Position numbers and translations under genes: made by a program. From a bacterium (lineage in GTDB: Bacteria > JAMCPX01), in assembly GCA_021815065.1 (NCBI GenBank), contig JAKAHI010000024.1:1-9737 (forward strand): a stretch of DNA of 9,737 nt, read 5' to 3'. The notes beneath the pieces were generated by a model that saw nothing but the letters and a program-made list of their open reading frames with translations, searched no databases and had not been told where the DNA came from. Positions 1-6,661 of this stretch are shown one piece after another (positions within the stretch are counted from its first letter, which is position 1; the number at the start of each line of letters is the position of its first letter).

Positions 1-152
1 TTGCCATCCTGGATCTTTGCCTTCTGGGACACGATCTCCGCCCCGGTAAGATTTCTCAAGGTTTTGTTTGCCCTCTTCATCCCATCATTAAATGCCTCTT
101 GCCATCCTTTTGTGGATGACGCCACAACCTGTGTTACTCTTGCTACTGCCAT
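1..152 (-). CDS. Dodecin family protein, 3' end cut by the window edge
   Basis: The first 50 residues can be read; the gene runs off the left edge. The N-terminus (MAVARVTQVVASSTKGW) and the helix with ANKTLRNL match dodecins, which are about 65-70 residues long and form hollow dodecamers that bind flavins or, in some groups, CoA. The order is the expected one: a first beta strand, one amphipathic helix, then a second strand beginning GAEIVSQK. The Trp that stacks on flavin in the characterised Halobacterium and Thermus dodecins falls at about Gly37 by my alignment, so flavin binding of the classical kind is doubtful. The start is supported by GGAGGTG at 157-163, only 4 nt upstream and inside the end of pgsA; one base separates the two genes, so translation is probably coupled. 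Identification is by motif recall on a partial protein. Confidence 0.85.
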   Translation of the reverse strand, partial: MAVARVTQVVASSTKGWQEAFNDGMKRANKTLRNLTGAEIVSQKAKIQDG

Positions 153-153
153 A

Positions 154-753
154 TTACACCTCCGTTTTTAGTGTATTTGAGAAGTTTACAAAATAATTTA
201 CGCCCGACCAAAGCGTTACGAACAACGCTATCCAGGCAAACAGCATGCCTACTCTCTGAAAGTCCACGCCAAAATATGTATAATGTACCAGCAGTGCAAA
301 AACAGCGGCTATCTGAAAATTCGTTTTATATTTTCCTTCGAGGGAAGCGGGTATGATGGTACCCGAACCTGCAGATAATGCCCTTAACCCGGTTACTGCA
401 ATCTCTCTGCCGATAATGAGGACGACGATCCATGCGTGAAGCCGGTGGATGGACACCAGCATGATCATCGTCGTGGCTATAAGGAGCTTGTCCGATAGAG
501 GGTCAAGCAGTTTTCCGAGGTTGGTCGTTCCTTGATACCTCCGCGCAAAATACCCGTCGAAGAAATCCGTCAGCCCGCCAATGCCGAACAAAACGGCGCA
601 GATAAAACTGATAAGCTCAAGCGATGCAACGTGAGCCGGCGCCGTGTATCGCAGGATCTCGAACAACACAACAATAAAAGGTATGATAAATACCCGTGAC
701 AGGCTGAGTATATTGGGCAGCGACTTCAGATCGTTTGAAAGATTGTCAGGCAT
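154..753 (-). CDS. pgsA: CDP-diacylglycerol-glycerol-3-phosphate 3-phosphatidyltransferase
   Basis: This integral membrane enzyme moves the phosphatidyl group from CDP-diacylglycerol to glycerol-3-phosphate, giving phosphatidylglycerophosphate, the precursor of phosphatidylglycerol and cardiolipin. The CDP-alcohol phosphatidyltransferase signature D-x2-DG-x2-AR-x8-G-x3-D-x3-D is perfect: Asp63, Asp66, Gly67, Ala70, Arg71, Gly80, Asp84 and Asp88. The N-terminal PNILSLSR and the later GREIAVTGLR and GKYKTNFQ segments are typical of PgsA rather than of phosphatidylserine synthase. Several hydrophobic segments (about 21-35, 47-60, 90-115, 145-160 and 168-188) fit a polytopic protein. The 199-residue length is normal. 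The ATG lies inside the upstream TPR gene, with an 8-bp overlap, so expression is probably coupled to it. The next gene, a dodecin, begins one base after the stop. Confidence 0.95.
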   Translation of the reverse strand: MPDNLSNDLKSLPNILSLSRVFIIPFIVVLFEILRYTAPAHVASLELISFICAVLFGIGGLTDFFDGYFARRYQGTTNLGKLLDPLSDKLLIATTMIMLVSIHRLHAWIVVLIIGREIAVTGLRALSAGSGTIIPASLEGKYKTNFQIAAVFALLVHYTYFGVDFQRVGMLFAWIALFVTLWSGVNYFVNFSNTLKTEV

Positions 754-2314
754 CTATGAATACCACCCCTTCGCCATGGAACGAGATGAAACTGTCGTTG
801 TTGTAATGTTTTATGGAAGACTGTCTCGGGATCAGTTTTCCATACCATCCTATCAAAGAATTGAGGCGTACCGACAGGTAATGTTCCGCGTGAACATGGA
901 TACTCTGCAGCTGGTCGTGAAGGCCGACAAACACATCGGCCGTACCCCTGATCTGGGTTACGTTTATGCTTTTGTCGGCCTGGACCTCGACCCTGCCGTT
1001 CTCCCATTCAAGATCTCCCTGAAATGCTATAAGCCTTTCATCATCAAGGAACATGGATTCATTCTTGAGGTTGAACTCTTTTATGTTTTTGTAATCGCTC
1101 TTTAAAACCAGTGCGCCTTTCCCGTAAACGAGGACTATGGGATCGTCTTTTTTCTCCGCAAAAACGGATTTCGTATCCTTGCCCCTGTACCGTTTGTATG
1201 CCTGTTCGATCGTAAGACTTTCGGTAAGGCTGACAATTCCTTTGTCCCGTACATAGACGATGTTGCCGTTTAAGTTAAAAAGTACCATCGCGTCGTTTAT
1301 GAAATTAACTGCCGAGCCAAATTTCGACAGTGACGTTGCTTCCGTCAGGAGCGACAGGCCTTCGGGAGATTTTGTATCGGCGTTTTCTTCTTCCTGCTGT
1401 ACGTCCTGGTTCCCGGCCTTTTCACTCCTGTCCTCTTTTGTTTCCGACGGAACGGAGTGCCCTTCCCCGGAAAAATGCTGCGTTGCAGCCGCCGGCTCAT
1501 CGGGCTGTACGGTCACTTCTTTCTCCGGTTCTTCGGTAACGGGACCTTCCGGCACCTCGGTTTGCTCATTCATGAGTTCTTGTTCGTCTGTGGCAGACGG
1601 CCCGCGCTCCGTCTCGATTGTTTGTTCCTCTTCATATTCTTCCACACCGGCATGTCCCGCTGCTTGCTGTTCAACAGCGGCTTCCTCCCCATTCCCGTCT
1701 ACCGGTGCCTCGGGCTGCGGTTCGTGCGTTTCCTGCTGCGGAATAAAAGAAGGGACGGCTATTTTTTCGTGGGGTTCGGCGGCTTTGTCTTTTTCCATCG
1801 CTTCCTGCATAATATCCTCGGTCGACAGCTCGGATTCGACGGCTTCGTTCGAACCGCCCTTTTTTATCTTTTTCACATACTCATCCATGCCGGCCTTTTT
1901 AAACATTTCTATTGCTTCGTCCGTCCTGCTGAGCTGCAATAACGCCTTGCCGTACAACTTTAAAATCGTTTTGCTTTCCGGGTCTTTCTGCAGAACAAGG
2001 GAAAATTCCTTTATTGCGCTGTCGTGCTGATTATTCTTAAGATACGCTACTCCGAGATTCGTACGGAGAGATACGGTCTGGGGATAACGGGTTATGAGTT
2101 CCTCGTATATTTTAACTGCCTTGGCATACTGTTCCAGCTTCAGCATTATGATTGCAAGGAGGTTCAGCGCCCTGTCGTCTGTAGGACTGAAATCCAGTAC
2201 CCGCTCGATTTCATCCTTTGCATCTACGTAGTTCTCCTCTGCAATATACTTTTTTGCTTTTTCTAATGCTTTTTCATGCATGTCTTTGTGCGAAAGACGC
2301 TTCATCTTTGCCAT
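746..2314 (-). CDS. TPR protein with long acidic linker and AIM24-like C-terminal domain
   Basis: This is a three-part protein of 522 residues. Residues about 10-150 form about four tetratricopeptide repeats (for example YVDAKDEIERVLDFSPTDDRALN and LGVAYLKNNQHDSAIKEF, each broken here to the core), which usually hold protein partners. Residues about 155-330 are a Glu/Pro/Ala-rich, probably disordered linker. Residues about 335-522 are beta-rich with glycine-turn motifs such as VYGKGALVL and a terminal FHGEGVVFID, which resembles the AIM24 family; this last call is tentative. There is no signal peptide or membrane segment, so it is probably cytoplasmic. The frame extends 21 codons further upstream, but ATG 2314 is preferred because AGAGG at 2320-2324 sits 5 nt before it and the longer form would run into the transglycosylase gene. 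Two bases separate it from that gene, and its 3' end overlaps pgsA by 8 bp. Confidence 0.85.
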   Translation of the reverse strand: MAKMKRLSHKDMHEKALEKAKKYIAEENYVDAKDEIERVLDFSPTDDRALNLLAIIMLKLEQYAKAVKIYEELITRYPQTVSLRTNLGVAYLKNNQHDSAIKEFSLVLQKDPESKTILKLYGKALLQLSRTDEAIEMFKKAGMDEYVKKIKKGGSNEAVESELSTEDIMQEAMEKDKAAEPHEKIAVPSFIPQQETHEPQPEAPVDGNGEEAAVEQQAAGHAGVEEYEEEQTIETERGPSATDEQELMNEQTEVPEGPVTEEPEKEVTVQPDEPAAATQHFSGEGHSVPSETKEDRSEKAGNQDVQQEEENADTKSPEGLSLLTEATSLSKFGSAVNFINDAMVLFNLNGNIVYVRDKGIVSLTESLTIEQAYKRYRGKDTKSVFAEKKDDPIVLVYGKGALVLKSDYKNIKEFNLKNESMFLDDERLIAFQGDLEWENGRVEVQADKSINVTQIRGTADVFVGLHDQLQSIHVHAEHYLSVRLNSLIGWYGKLIPRQSSIKHYNNDSFISFHGEGVVFIDA

Positions 2315-2316
2315 GG

Positions 2317-2922
2317 TTACCTCTGCGTATATCCCTTCATTTTCCAGAAGGCCTTCAGGACCTTTGTCACATACCACTGCGTTTCAGGATACGGCGGTAT
2401 GCCGTTATATTTTACAACAGCCTTTTCTCCCGCATTGTAGGCTGCTATTGCCTTTATGTAGTCCCCGTTAAACAGAGTATACAGGTATTTAAAATACCTG
2501 ACCCCGGCTTCTATATTCTCTTTTGGTGCATAAAGGTTTCCAATATTCATGGTCCGTGCCGTCGAAGGCAGCAGTTGCATAAGTCCCACGGCACCGGCAG
2601 AAGATATTGCGTACGGCATAAAATTGCTCTCGACCTTTATCATGGCCATGATGAGCATGGGATCCACTCCGTACCTTTCCGAGATCCTGTATACTTTTTC
2701 CCTGAGTGCCGATGGAGATATCTGCATGTGATTGAAGGATCCGTAATCCCTGAACAATATTTTATACTTCCTGGTTGTCGGTACATTCGTAAAATGTACC
2801 ACATTATTACTGTCTATGTAGGTATAAATGTCGGCACGCACGGGCAGGGCATTTACAATGAACAAGCTCACTGCCAAAACGCATACCGTAATTATTATTT
2901 TTTGACAGGGACTTTTGAACAT
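2317..2922 (-). CDS. Periplasmic lytic transglycosylase (SLT domain) with DUF4124 N-terminus
   Basis: The protein should cleave the MurNAc-GlcNAc bond of peptidoglycan with formation of 1,6-anhydro-MurNAc. A signal peptide spans residues 1-30 (basic start, hydrophobic core at about 9-25, likely cleavage after VRA). The mature start DIYTYIDSNNVVHFTNVP is a short DUF4124-type module, often found in front of such domains. The SLT domain covers about 72-195: catalytic Glu98 in IKVESNF, then AVGLMQLLPSTA (111-122) and AAYNAG (160-165), all in the usual order and spacing. At 201 residues this is a compact family member. The gene lies 6 bp after argJ and 2 bp before the TPR gene. The site before its start is weak (AGGT), so coupling with argJ may matter. 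The exact bond specificity cannot be read from the sequence. Confidence 0.93.
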   Translation of the reverse strand: MFKSPCQKIIITVCVLAVSLFIVNALPVRADIYTYIDSNNVVHFTNVPTTRKYKILFRDYGSFNHMQISPSALREKVYRISERYGVDPMLIMAMIKVESNFMPYAISSAGAVGLMQLLPSTARTMNIGNLYAPKENIEAGVRYFKYLYTLFNGDYIKAIAAYNAGEKAVVKYNGIPPYPETQWYVTKVLKAFWKMKGYTQR

Positions 2923-2928
2923 AGGTAC

Positions 2929-4119
2929 CTAACTTGTATACGTCGAATTAATGCGGATATAGTCGTACGTAAGATCGCACGTCATTACATTGAATCCCCT
3001 GGTTCCTGCGCCGAGGTCTATGGTAAGCTGTATGGTCCTGTTCTTCATGGAATTCCTGACCTTGAGCAGGGCATCGTTGTCAATACCCTTTCCGCAGTTA
3101 AAGACTGCCTGTTTACCGATCCATATTTTCAACGTAGACTCGTTTGCATAGCCGCATGCTGCCCCGACCGTTGCAACGATCCTTCCCCAGTTTGGATCCT
3201 CTCCGAAAAATGCGGTTTTTATGAGCGGTGAGTTCGCAAGCTTAAAGGCGATCTTCCGGGCGTCTTCTTCTGTTTTTGCACCTGCTACGTTGACCTCGAT
3301 TACCTTGCTCGCACCCTCTCCGTCTTTCACCATTTTTTCTATCAATTCTTTTGATAAGTCCATCATTGCCTGCTCAAACAGCTGATAACTCTTGCTGTCT
3401 TCGGTAATGGACTCGTTTTGCGCAAGCCCGTTTGCAAGGATAAATACCGTATCGTTCGTGCTCATTTCTCCGTCTATCGTGATCCGGTTGAACGACATAC
3501 CGGTTGCATTCGACATCACCTTTTTCAAAGCACCCGCCGAAATATTGGCGTCCGTGGTGAAGAACGCAAGCATGGTTGCCATGTGGGGCTGAATCATGCC
3601 CGACCCTTTTACAAATCCCGTCAGAATGACCTCTTTGCCGCCTATCTTTAATCTCCTCGAACCGTATTTCGGTACGGTATCGGTTGTCATGATTGCCCGT
3701 ACGGCATCCATGAACCCCTGTCTCGAAAGATCGTTTTTCAAGGCAGCTATCTGTGCTACGATTTTAGCTACCGGCAATCTTCTTCCTATGACACCGGTCG
3801 ATGCAACGAGGATCTCGTCGGATTTCACGCTAAAACCTTTGGTGTATGCGTTTATGATCTCGTTAACATCCTTTATTCCGTCCTTGCCCGTGGCTGCGTT
3901 TGCTATACCGCTGTTTGCAAGTATAATCCGCTTTTCTCCCTTCTTGAGCTGGTTCATGGAAACGACGACCGGCGCAGCCTTGATTGCATTCGTCGTGAAC
4001 ATGCCCGCGGCCCTGGCAGGGACTTCAGAATAAATTATTGCAAGATCTTTCTTTCCGTCCGTCTTGATCCCGCTTACCGCACCTGCATATAAAAAGCCTT
4101 TTGGTAGTGATAGTGCCAT
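2929..4119 (-). CDS. argJ: Glutamate N-acetyltransferase / amino-acid acetyltransferase ArgJ
   Basis: ArgJ transfers acetyl from N-acetylornithine to glutamate, releasing ornithine and recycling the acetyl group in arginine synthesis; many members also use acetyl-CoA to make N-acetylglutamate. The protein is made as one chain that cuts itself before a threonine. That site is clear here: KGSGMIQPHMATMLAFF with Thr182 as predicted nucleophile of the beta chain. Other family marks are NSGIANAATG (69-78), ASTGVIGR (106-113), the DPNWGRI segment and the C-terminal DLTYDYIRINSTY. Its 396 residues are the usual full length. A strong AAGGAAGG site precedes the ATG. It follows the DUF2889 gene by 2 bp and precedes the transglycosylase by 6 bp. 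No other arginine gene is in the window. Whether it is mono- or bifunctional cannot be decided from sequence alone. Confidence 0.96.
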   Translation of the reverse strand: MALSLPKGFLYAGAVSGIKTDGKKDLAIIYSEVPARAAGMFTTNAIKAAPVVVSMNQLKKGEKRIILANSGIANAATGKDGIKDVNEIINAYTKGFSVKSDEILVASTGVIGRRLPVAKIVAQIAALKNDLSRQGFMDAVRAIMTTDTVPKYGSRRLKIGGKEVILTGFVKGSGMIQPHMATMLAFFTTDANISAGALKKVMSNATGMSFNRITIDGEMSTNDTVFILANGLAQNESITEDSKSYQLFEQAMMDLSKELIEKMVKDGEGASKVIEVNVAGAKTEEDARKIAFKLANSPLIKTAFFGEDPNWGRIVATVGAACGYANESTLKIWIGKQAVFNCGKGIDNDALLKVRNSMKNRTIQLTIDLGAGTRGFNVMTCDLTYDYIRINSTYTS

Positions 4120-4121
4120 AG

Positions 4122-4580
4122 TTAACCTTCCTTAAAAACTATACATGTATTTTTTAAATAAGGCATAACGTTCGCTATTCGCTCTTCCTCGCTCTGTTCC
4201 TGCTTCTTATCTACCCTTCCGTATCCTGCCCTTACACCTATTAGCATGGATGACGAAAATCTCATAGCGTTTTGTAGGATCTCGACAATATGCGTACAGC
4301 CGGTTGCATGGCCGAGCGTATCTGCAATTTTTTTATTTATACCCCGTTCTACCTTAAAACCTATTATTTTACGTACATGTACAAGTGCATTTGGGCATCC
4401 GGAATAGGGGACCCGAACCATTTTTGCGTCCGCATCAACGATCTCCCGTGTTGTAAGATCTATCTTTATCTCGGTGCTTATGCTGTGATGCAGATCAAGC
4501 AATGATGCGGCAACAACCACGGTATTTTTATCAATCGGAAGTAATCGTATGTTGATATTCCTTTCGTAAACATCATTCAT
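4122..4580 (-). CDS. DUF2889 family protein of unknown function
   Basis: The protein has 152 residues with no signal peptide or membrane segment. It matches my recollection of DUF2889: a beta-rich first half (VVVAASLLDLHHSI, then a strand pair ending EIVDADAKMVRVPYSGC), followed by a segment with IADTLGHATGCTHIVEIL, whose GCTH motif is the strongest family mark. The Cys/His residues there and the earlier YSGC could bind a metal, but that is inference. The frame could begin 17 codons earlier, inside the DUF35 gene, but ATG 4580 is chosen because AGGAGG (4590-4595) lies 9 nt upstream and the gene then starts one base after the preceding stop. Sitting directly behind the thiolase-like and DUF35 genes, it may act in the same acyl-CoA pathway. 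No reaction can be assigned. Confidence 0.75.
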   Translation of the reverse strand: MNDVYERNINIRLLPIDKNTVVVAASLLDLHHSISTEIKIDLTTREIVDADAKMVRVPYSGCPNALVHVRKIIGFKVERGINKKIADTLGHATGCTHIVEILQNAMRFSSSMLIGVRAGYGRVDKKQEQSEEERIANVMPYLKNTCIVFKEG

Positions 4581-4581
4581 T

Positions 4582-5133
4582 CTAAAGTTCCTCCTGTGCC
4601 GGAACAAACCAGAAATCTCCCATATCGCCATTCCTGTGTTCTTTAAATTGGATCGTGAGTTTCATACCGATCCTTGCTTTTTTTACGTCTTCCATAAATA
4701 TGTTCTGCATGATCAAGGTGTCGGCTCCCGCAACTTTAACAAACGCACAAACATACGGGGTCTTTCCGAAAAACACGGATGTTCCATAATAAACGATTGT
4801 ATAGGTCACGATCCCGGCGGTACTGCCCAGCTTCACCCATTGGGTCGGCGTATAGCATTCGTTGCAGTTAATCCTCGGCGGCAGCCACACCTTTCCGCAC
4901 TTCGTACATTTCGTACCGTAAAGCTGCTTATTGTCCCGGATCTCCCTGAAAAACCTGGAGATGCCTCCATAGGTATATTTGTACGTAATATCCATGATGT
5001 CCGGAATCTCGAGAGGTGCATCTATAGAAGGATTGCCGTCAAGTTCATCCTTAAAGGCTTTTTCAATAAGTTCTTTGGGGACTTTAATCTTTTTTGATGC
5101 CTCTTCAAGCCACTGCGCTTTGTCCTGTATCAT
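4582..5133 (-). CDS. Zn-ribbon/OB-fold (DUF35) acyl-CoA-associated protein
   Basis: Proteins of this family partner with thiolase-fold enzymes: BbsA in benzoylsuccinyl-CoA thiolase, the DUF35 subunit of the archaeal thiolase/HMG-CoA synthase complex, and the DUF35 domain bound to Ltp2-type steroid aldolases. The order of parts is typical: a helix with RFFREIRDNKQLYGTKC, a rubredoxin-like zinc ribbon with Cys76, Cys79, Cys90 and Cys93 (CxxC-x10-CxxC, including the usual LPPR), and then an OB fold at about 97-178. All four zinc ligands are present. The first 50 residues form an extra helical, charged extension beyond the common length of about 130-140. AAGGAG precedes the ATG, and the gene follows the thiolase-like gene by 10 bp, a strong sign that the two products form a complex. 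It is probably not catalytic alone; it may shape the CoA channel. Confidence 0.9.
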   Translation of the reverse strand: MIQDKAQWLEEASKKIKVPKELIEKAFKDELDGNPSIDAPLEIPDIMDITYKYTYGGISRFFREIRDNKQLYGTKCTKCGKVWLPPRINCNECYTPTQWVKLGSTAGIVTYTIVYYGTSVFFGKTPYVCAFVKVAGADTLIMQNIFMEDVKKARIGMKLTIQFKEHRNGDMGDFWFVPAQEEL

Positions 5134-5143
5134 AGGTTCTCCT

Positions 5144-6421
5144 TTATCTCTTTCTCCGTGCTGCCTTCGCCTTCACCTTCGCCTTCGCCTTAGCCCTCGA
5201 ACCCTTGACCACTTTCCCCTTTATCTTATCCTGCCTTTCCACGATCATTGCCGCTGTCCATGCTGTTGCAGGACCTCCGATGCTCTGGACAAGCCCGACC
5301 CGGGCATTTTTAACCTGTCTTTTCTCTGCCCTGCCCTGGACCTGGAGTGCCGCCTCCCCTGTCTGCATAACACCTGTTGCACCGACCGCATGTCCGCAGC
5401 CTATCAGCCCGCCGCTCGGGCTTACCGGCAGATCGCCGGTCATCTCAACGACGCCGTCCTCTATCAATTTGCCCCCGTCCCCGGGCTTACAAAAGTTGAA
5501 TGCTTCATACGAAAGAATCTCAGCGCCGGTAAACGCATCGTGCAGTTCGGCAAAATCCAGTTCTTTTCGCGGGTTCTTTATGCCCGACATTTTATAGGCA
5601 TCTCTGCCGGCGTAAAGACTCGAGGTAAAAACAGTGATGTCGTCCCGTTCTCCGGCGAATGCCTTATCCAGCGACAGGCCGACACCGGTTATCCATGCAG
5701 GATTGTCCGAAAGGGCTTTTGCCGCCTTTTCCGATGCGAGGATAATGGCAGATGCGCCCTCTGAATAAAGACAGTTGTCATAAAATTTAAACGGATAGGT
5801 GATCATTTTCGAATTGAGAACGTCATCTACCGTCAGCAGCTTCGGGCTCTGGGCAATCGGATTGTTCATGGCGTTTTTATGGTTTTTTATCGAGACCATT
5901 GCCATCTGTTTTTCTGTCGGAGTACCGTACTTGTTTATATGTGCGATCAACGGAAGCGCATACGATGCAGCGGCAGTAAGTCCCATGGGATTTTCGAAGG
6001 TCATGTCGCCGGAAAACAGTATTGCCTTCAGTGTCTCCGGTGTGGGATGTCCGACGGTATAATTGTAATTGTCCGTTGCTTTCTCAACCCCGAGTACCAT
6101 GACGATATCGTAAAGACCCGAGGCTATCCACGTCCACCCGACAAATACCGCCGCGCCGCCGGTGGCACCGCCCGTTGCAACCCTTACGGAAGGTTTCAGC
6201 CCCATGCCGATATAATTATGAATATACACATCCGGCATGAACTGCCGTTCAAAGAACTCATTATAAATGCCGTAGACGACACCGCCGACCTCTTTCTTAT
6301 CAATGCCCGCGTCTTCAAGCGCGAGTTTGGCCGCATCGTAAGCAAGTTCATAATATGTTTTTTCCAGCCAGCGTGCCTTGAATGACGTGGTCCCTACTCC
6401 AACAATGCCGACCTTATTCAT
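5144..6421 (-). CDS. Thiolase-superfamily protein (SCPx-like) lacking the nucleophilic cysteine
   Basis: The chain of 425 residues has the two-half thiolase layout. Family marks are VGIVGVG (4-10), the SEGASAIILAS segment (220-230), ELHDAF with His294 and the C-terminal SGGLIGCGHAVGATG with His344. The loop that normally carries the acyl-accepting Cys reads VATGGATGGAA, placing Gly85 where Cys is expected; the usual GHP is GHA, and the C-terminal Cys position reads QSIGG. An ordinary thiolase reaction through an acyl-cysteine is therefore unlikely; thiolase-fold aldolases that work with DUF35 partners are a precedent for other chemistry. Residues 399-425 are a Lys/Arg/Ala-rich tail. ATG 6421 is chosen over a start 11 codons upstream because AAAGGAG (6427-6433) lies 5 nt before it and the homologous N-terminus begins there. 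The next gene, its likely partner, starts 10 bp downstream. Substrate unknown. Confidence 0.9.
   Translation of the reverse strand: MNKVGIVGVGTTSFKARWLEKTYYELAYDAAKLALEDAGIDKKEVGGVVYGIYNEFFERQFMPDVYIHNYIGMGLKPSVRVATGGATGGAAVFVGWTWIASGLYDIVMVLGVEKATDNYNYTVGHPTPETLKAILFSGDMTFENPMGLTAAASYALPLIAHINKYGTPTEKQMAMVSIKNHKNAMNNPIAQSPKLLTVDDVLNSKMITYPFKFYDNCLYSEGASAIILASEKAAKALSDNPAWITGVGLSLDKAFAGERDDITVFTSSLYAGRDAYKMSGIKNPRKELDFAELHDAFTGAEILSYEAFNFCKPGDGGKLIEDGVVEMTGDLPVSPSGGLIGCGHAVGATGVMQTGEAALQVQGRAEKRQVKNARVGLVQSIGGPATAWTAAMIVERQDKIKGKVVKGSRAKAKAKVKAKAARRKR
5162..5194 (-). repeat. Hexanucleotide repeat encoding the Lys-Ala tail of the thiolase-like protein
   Basis: On the coding strand the unit AAGGCG is repeated about five times with single changes (one GTG for GCG, one GCA), encoding alternating Lys and Ala, residues 410-420. 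It stays in frame and is followed by ARRKR and a stop 10 bp before the next gene. Such a short tandem repeat can gain or lose units without a frameshift. Confidence 0.85.
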
Positions 6422-6426
6422 AATAA

Positions 6427-6433
6427 CTCCTTT
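6427..6433 (-). promoter_or_regulatory. Ribosome binding site that sets the thiolase-like start
   Basis: AAAGGAG lies 5 nt before ATG 6421. The alternative ATG 33 bases further upstream has no comparable site, and its extra residues do not resemble the family N-terminus. Confidence 0.75.
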
Positions 6434-6449
6434 ACAGGGCATCTTTCTT

Positions 6450-6455
6450 ATCATA
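6450..6455 (-). promoter_or_regulatory. Possible -10 element for the minus-strand cluster
   Basis: TATGAT on the minus strand differs from TATAAT at one base and would give a leader of about 20 nt that still contains the ribosome site. No good -35 hexamer lies 17 nt upstream, but an A-tract (T6 and T9 runs at 6475-6490 on the plus strand) sits there and could act as an UP-like or bent element. This is a weak call made by eye. Confidence 0.25.
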
Positions 6456-6661
6456 TTTATTCTGTTTTATCCAGTTTTTTCTTTTTTTTTCGGACACCGG
6501 CGATCAGCGGCATACTGAATCTCCACGGTTTTTTTATGGTTGTTGATTGCAATTTTCCCCCTGTGTGTTAGGGTTTCAGGACTATGCTGGATACGGATAC
6601 GGAATAACAAGCCGGTTATCCTGATTTTGCAATCTTTAAAACATAAGGAAGGGGATGGGAT

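Larger units (their letters stand above)
1..6421 (-). other. Eight-gene, tightly packed transcription unit
   Basis: Reading the minus strand, the order is thiolase-like, DUF35, DUF2889, argJ, lytic transglycosylase, TPR/AIM24-like, pgsA and dodecin. The junctions are gaps of 10, 1, 2, 6 and 2 bp, an overlap of 8 bp and a gap of 1 bp. No terminator-like hairpin fits between any two genes, and most ribosome sites lie within the end of the preceding gene. One transcript, possibly continuing past the left edge, is the simplest reading. Internal promoters inside coding sequence cannot be excluded. Confidence 0.8.
6422..6661. other. Divergent intergenic region between the thiolase-like and amidase genes
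   Basis: These 240 bases must hold the promoters of both directions. They contain the A/T tract at 6475-6490, a palindromic ATTGCAAT at 6546-6553 that recurs in broken form as GATTttGCAATC at 6623-6634, and a short direct repeat GGATAC at about 6589-6600. No small gene, RNA gene or confident sigma-70 promoter for the amidase is visible. Confidence 0.6.

Noticed and set aside
1260..2030. Plus-strand open frame of 256 residues, rich in Ser and Cys
   Set aside because: It is the antisense of the Glu/Pro-rich linker of the TPR protein; its composition mirrors that low-complexity stretch, and no ribosome site or domain is seen.
2315..2377. Upstream extension of the TPR protein by 21 residues
   Set aside because: It would overlap the transglycosylase coding region, lacks a good ribosome site, and the inner ATG has AGAGG 5 nt before it.
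2218..3231. Plus-strand open frame of 337 residues
   Set aside because: It lies antisense across the TPR start, the whole transglycosylase and the end of argJ, all of which have clear family motifs on the other strand.
5147..5227. Lys/Ala tail as a frameshift artefact of the thiolase-like gene
   Set aside because: The tail continues in the same frame from a normal thiolase end, stops just before the next gene and leaves the DUF35 ribosome site intact, so it looks genuine.
6543..6571. TTGATT - 17 nt - TGTTAG as an amidase promoter
   Set aside because: The -10 hexamer matches at only three of six positions; this is not better than chance in an AT-rich spacer.
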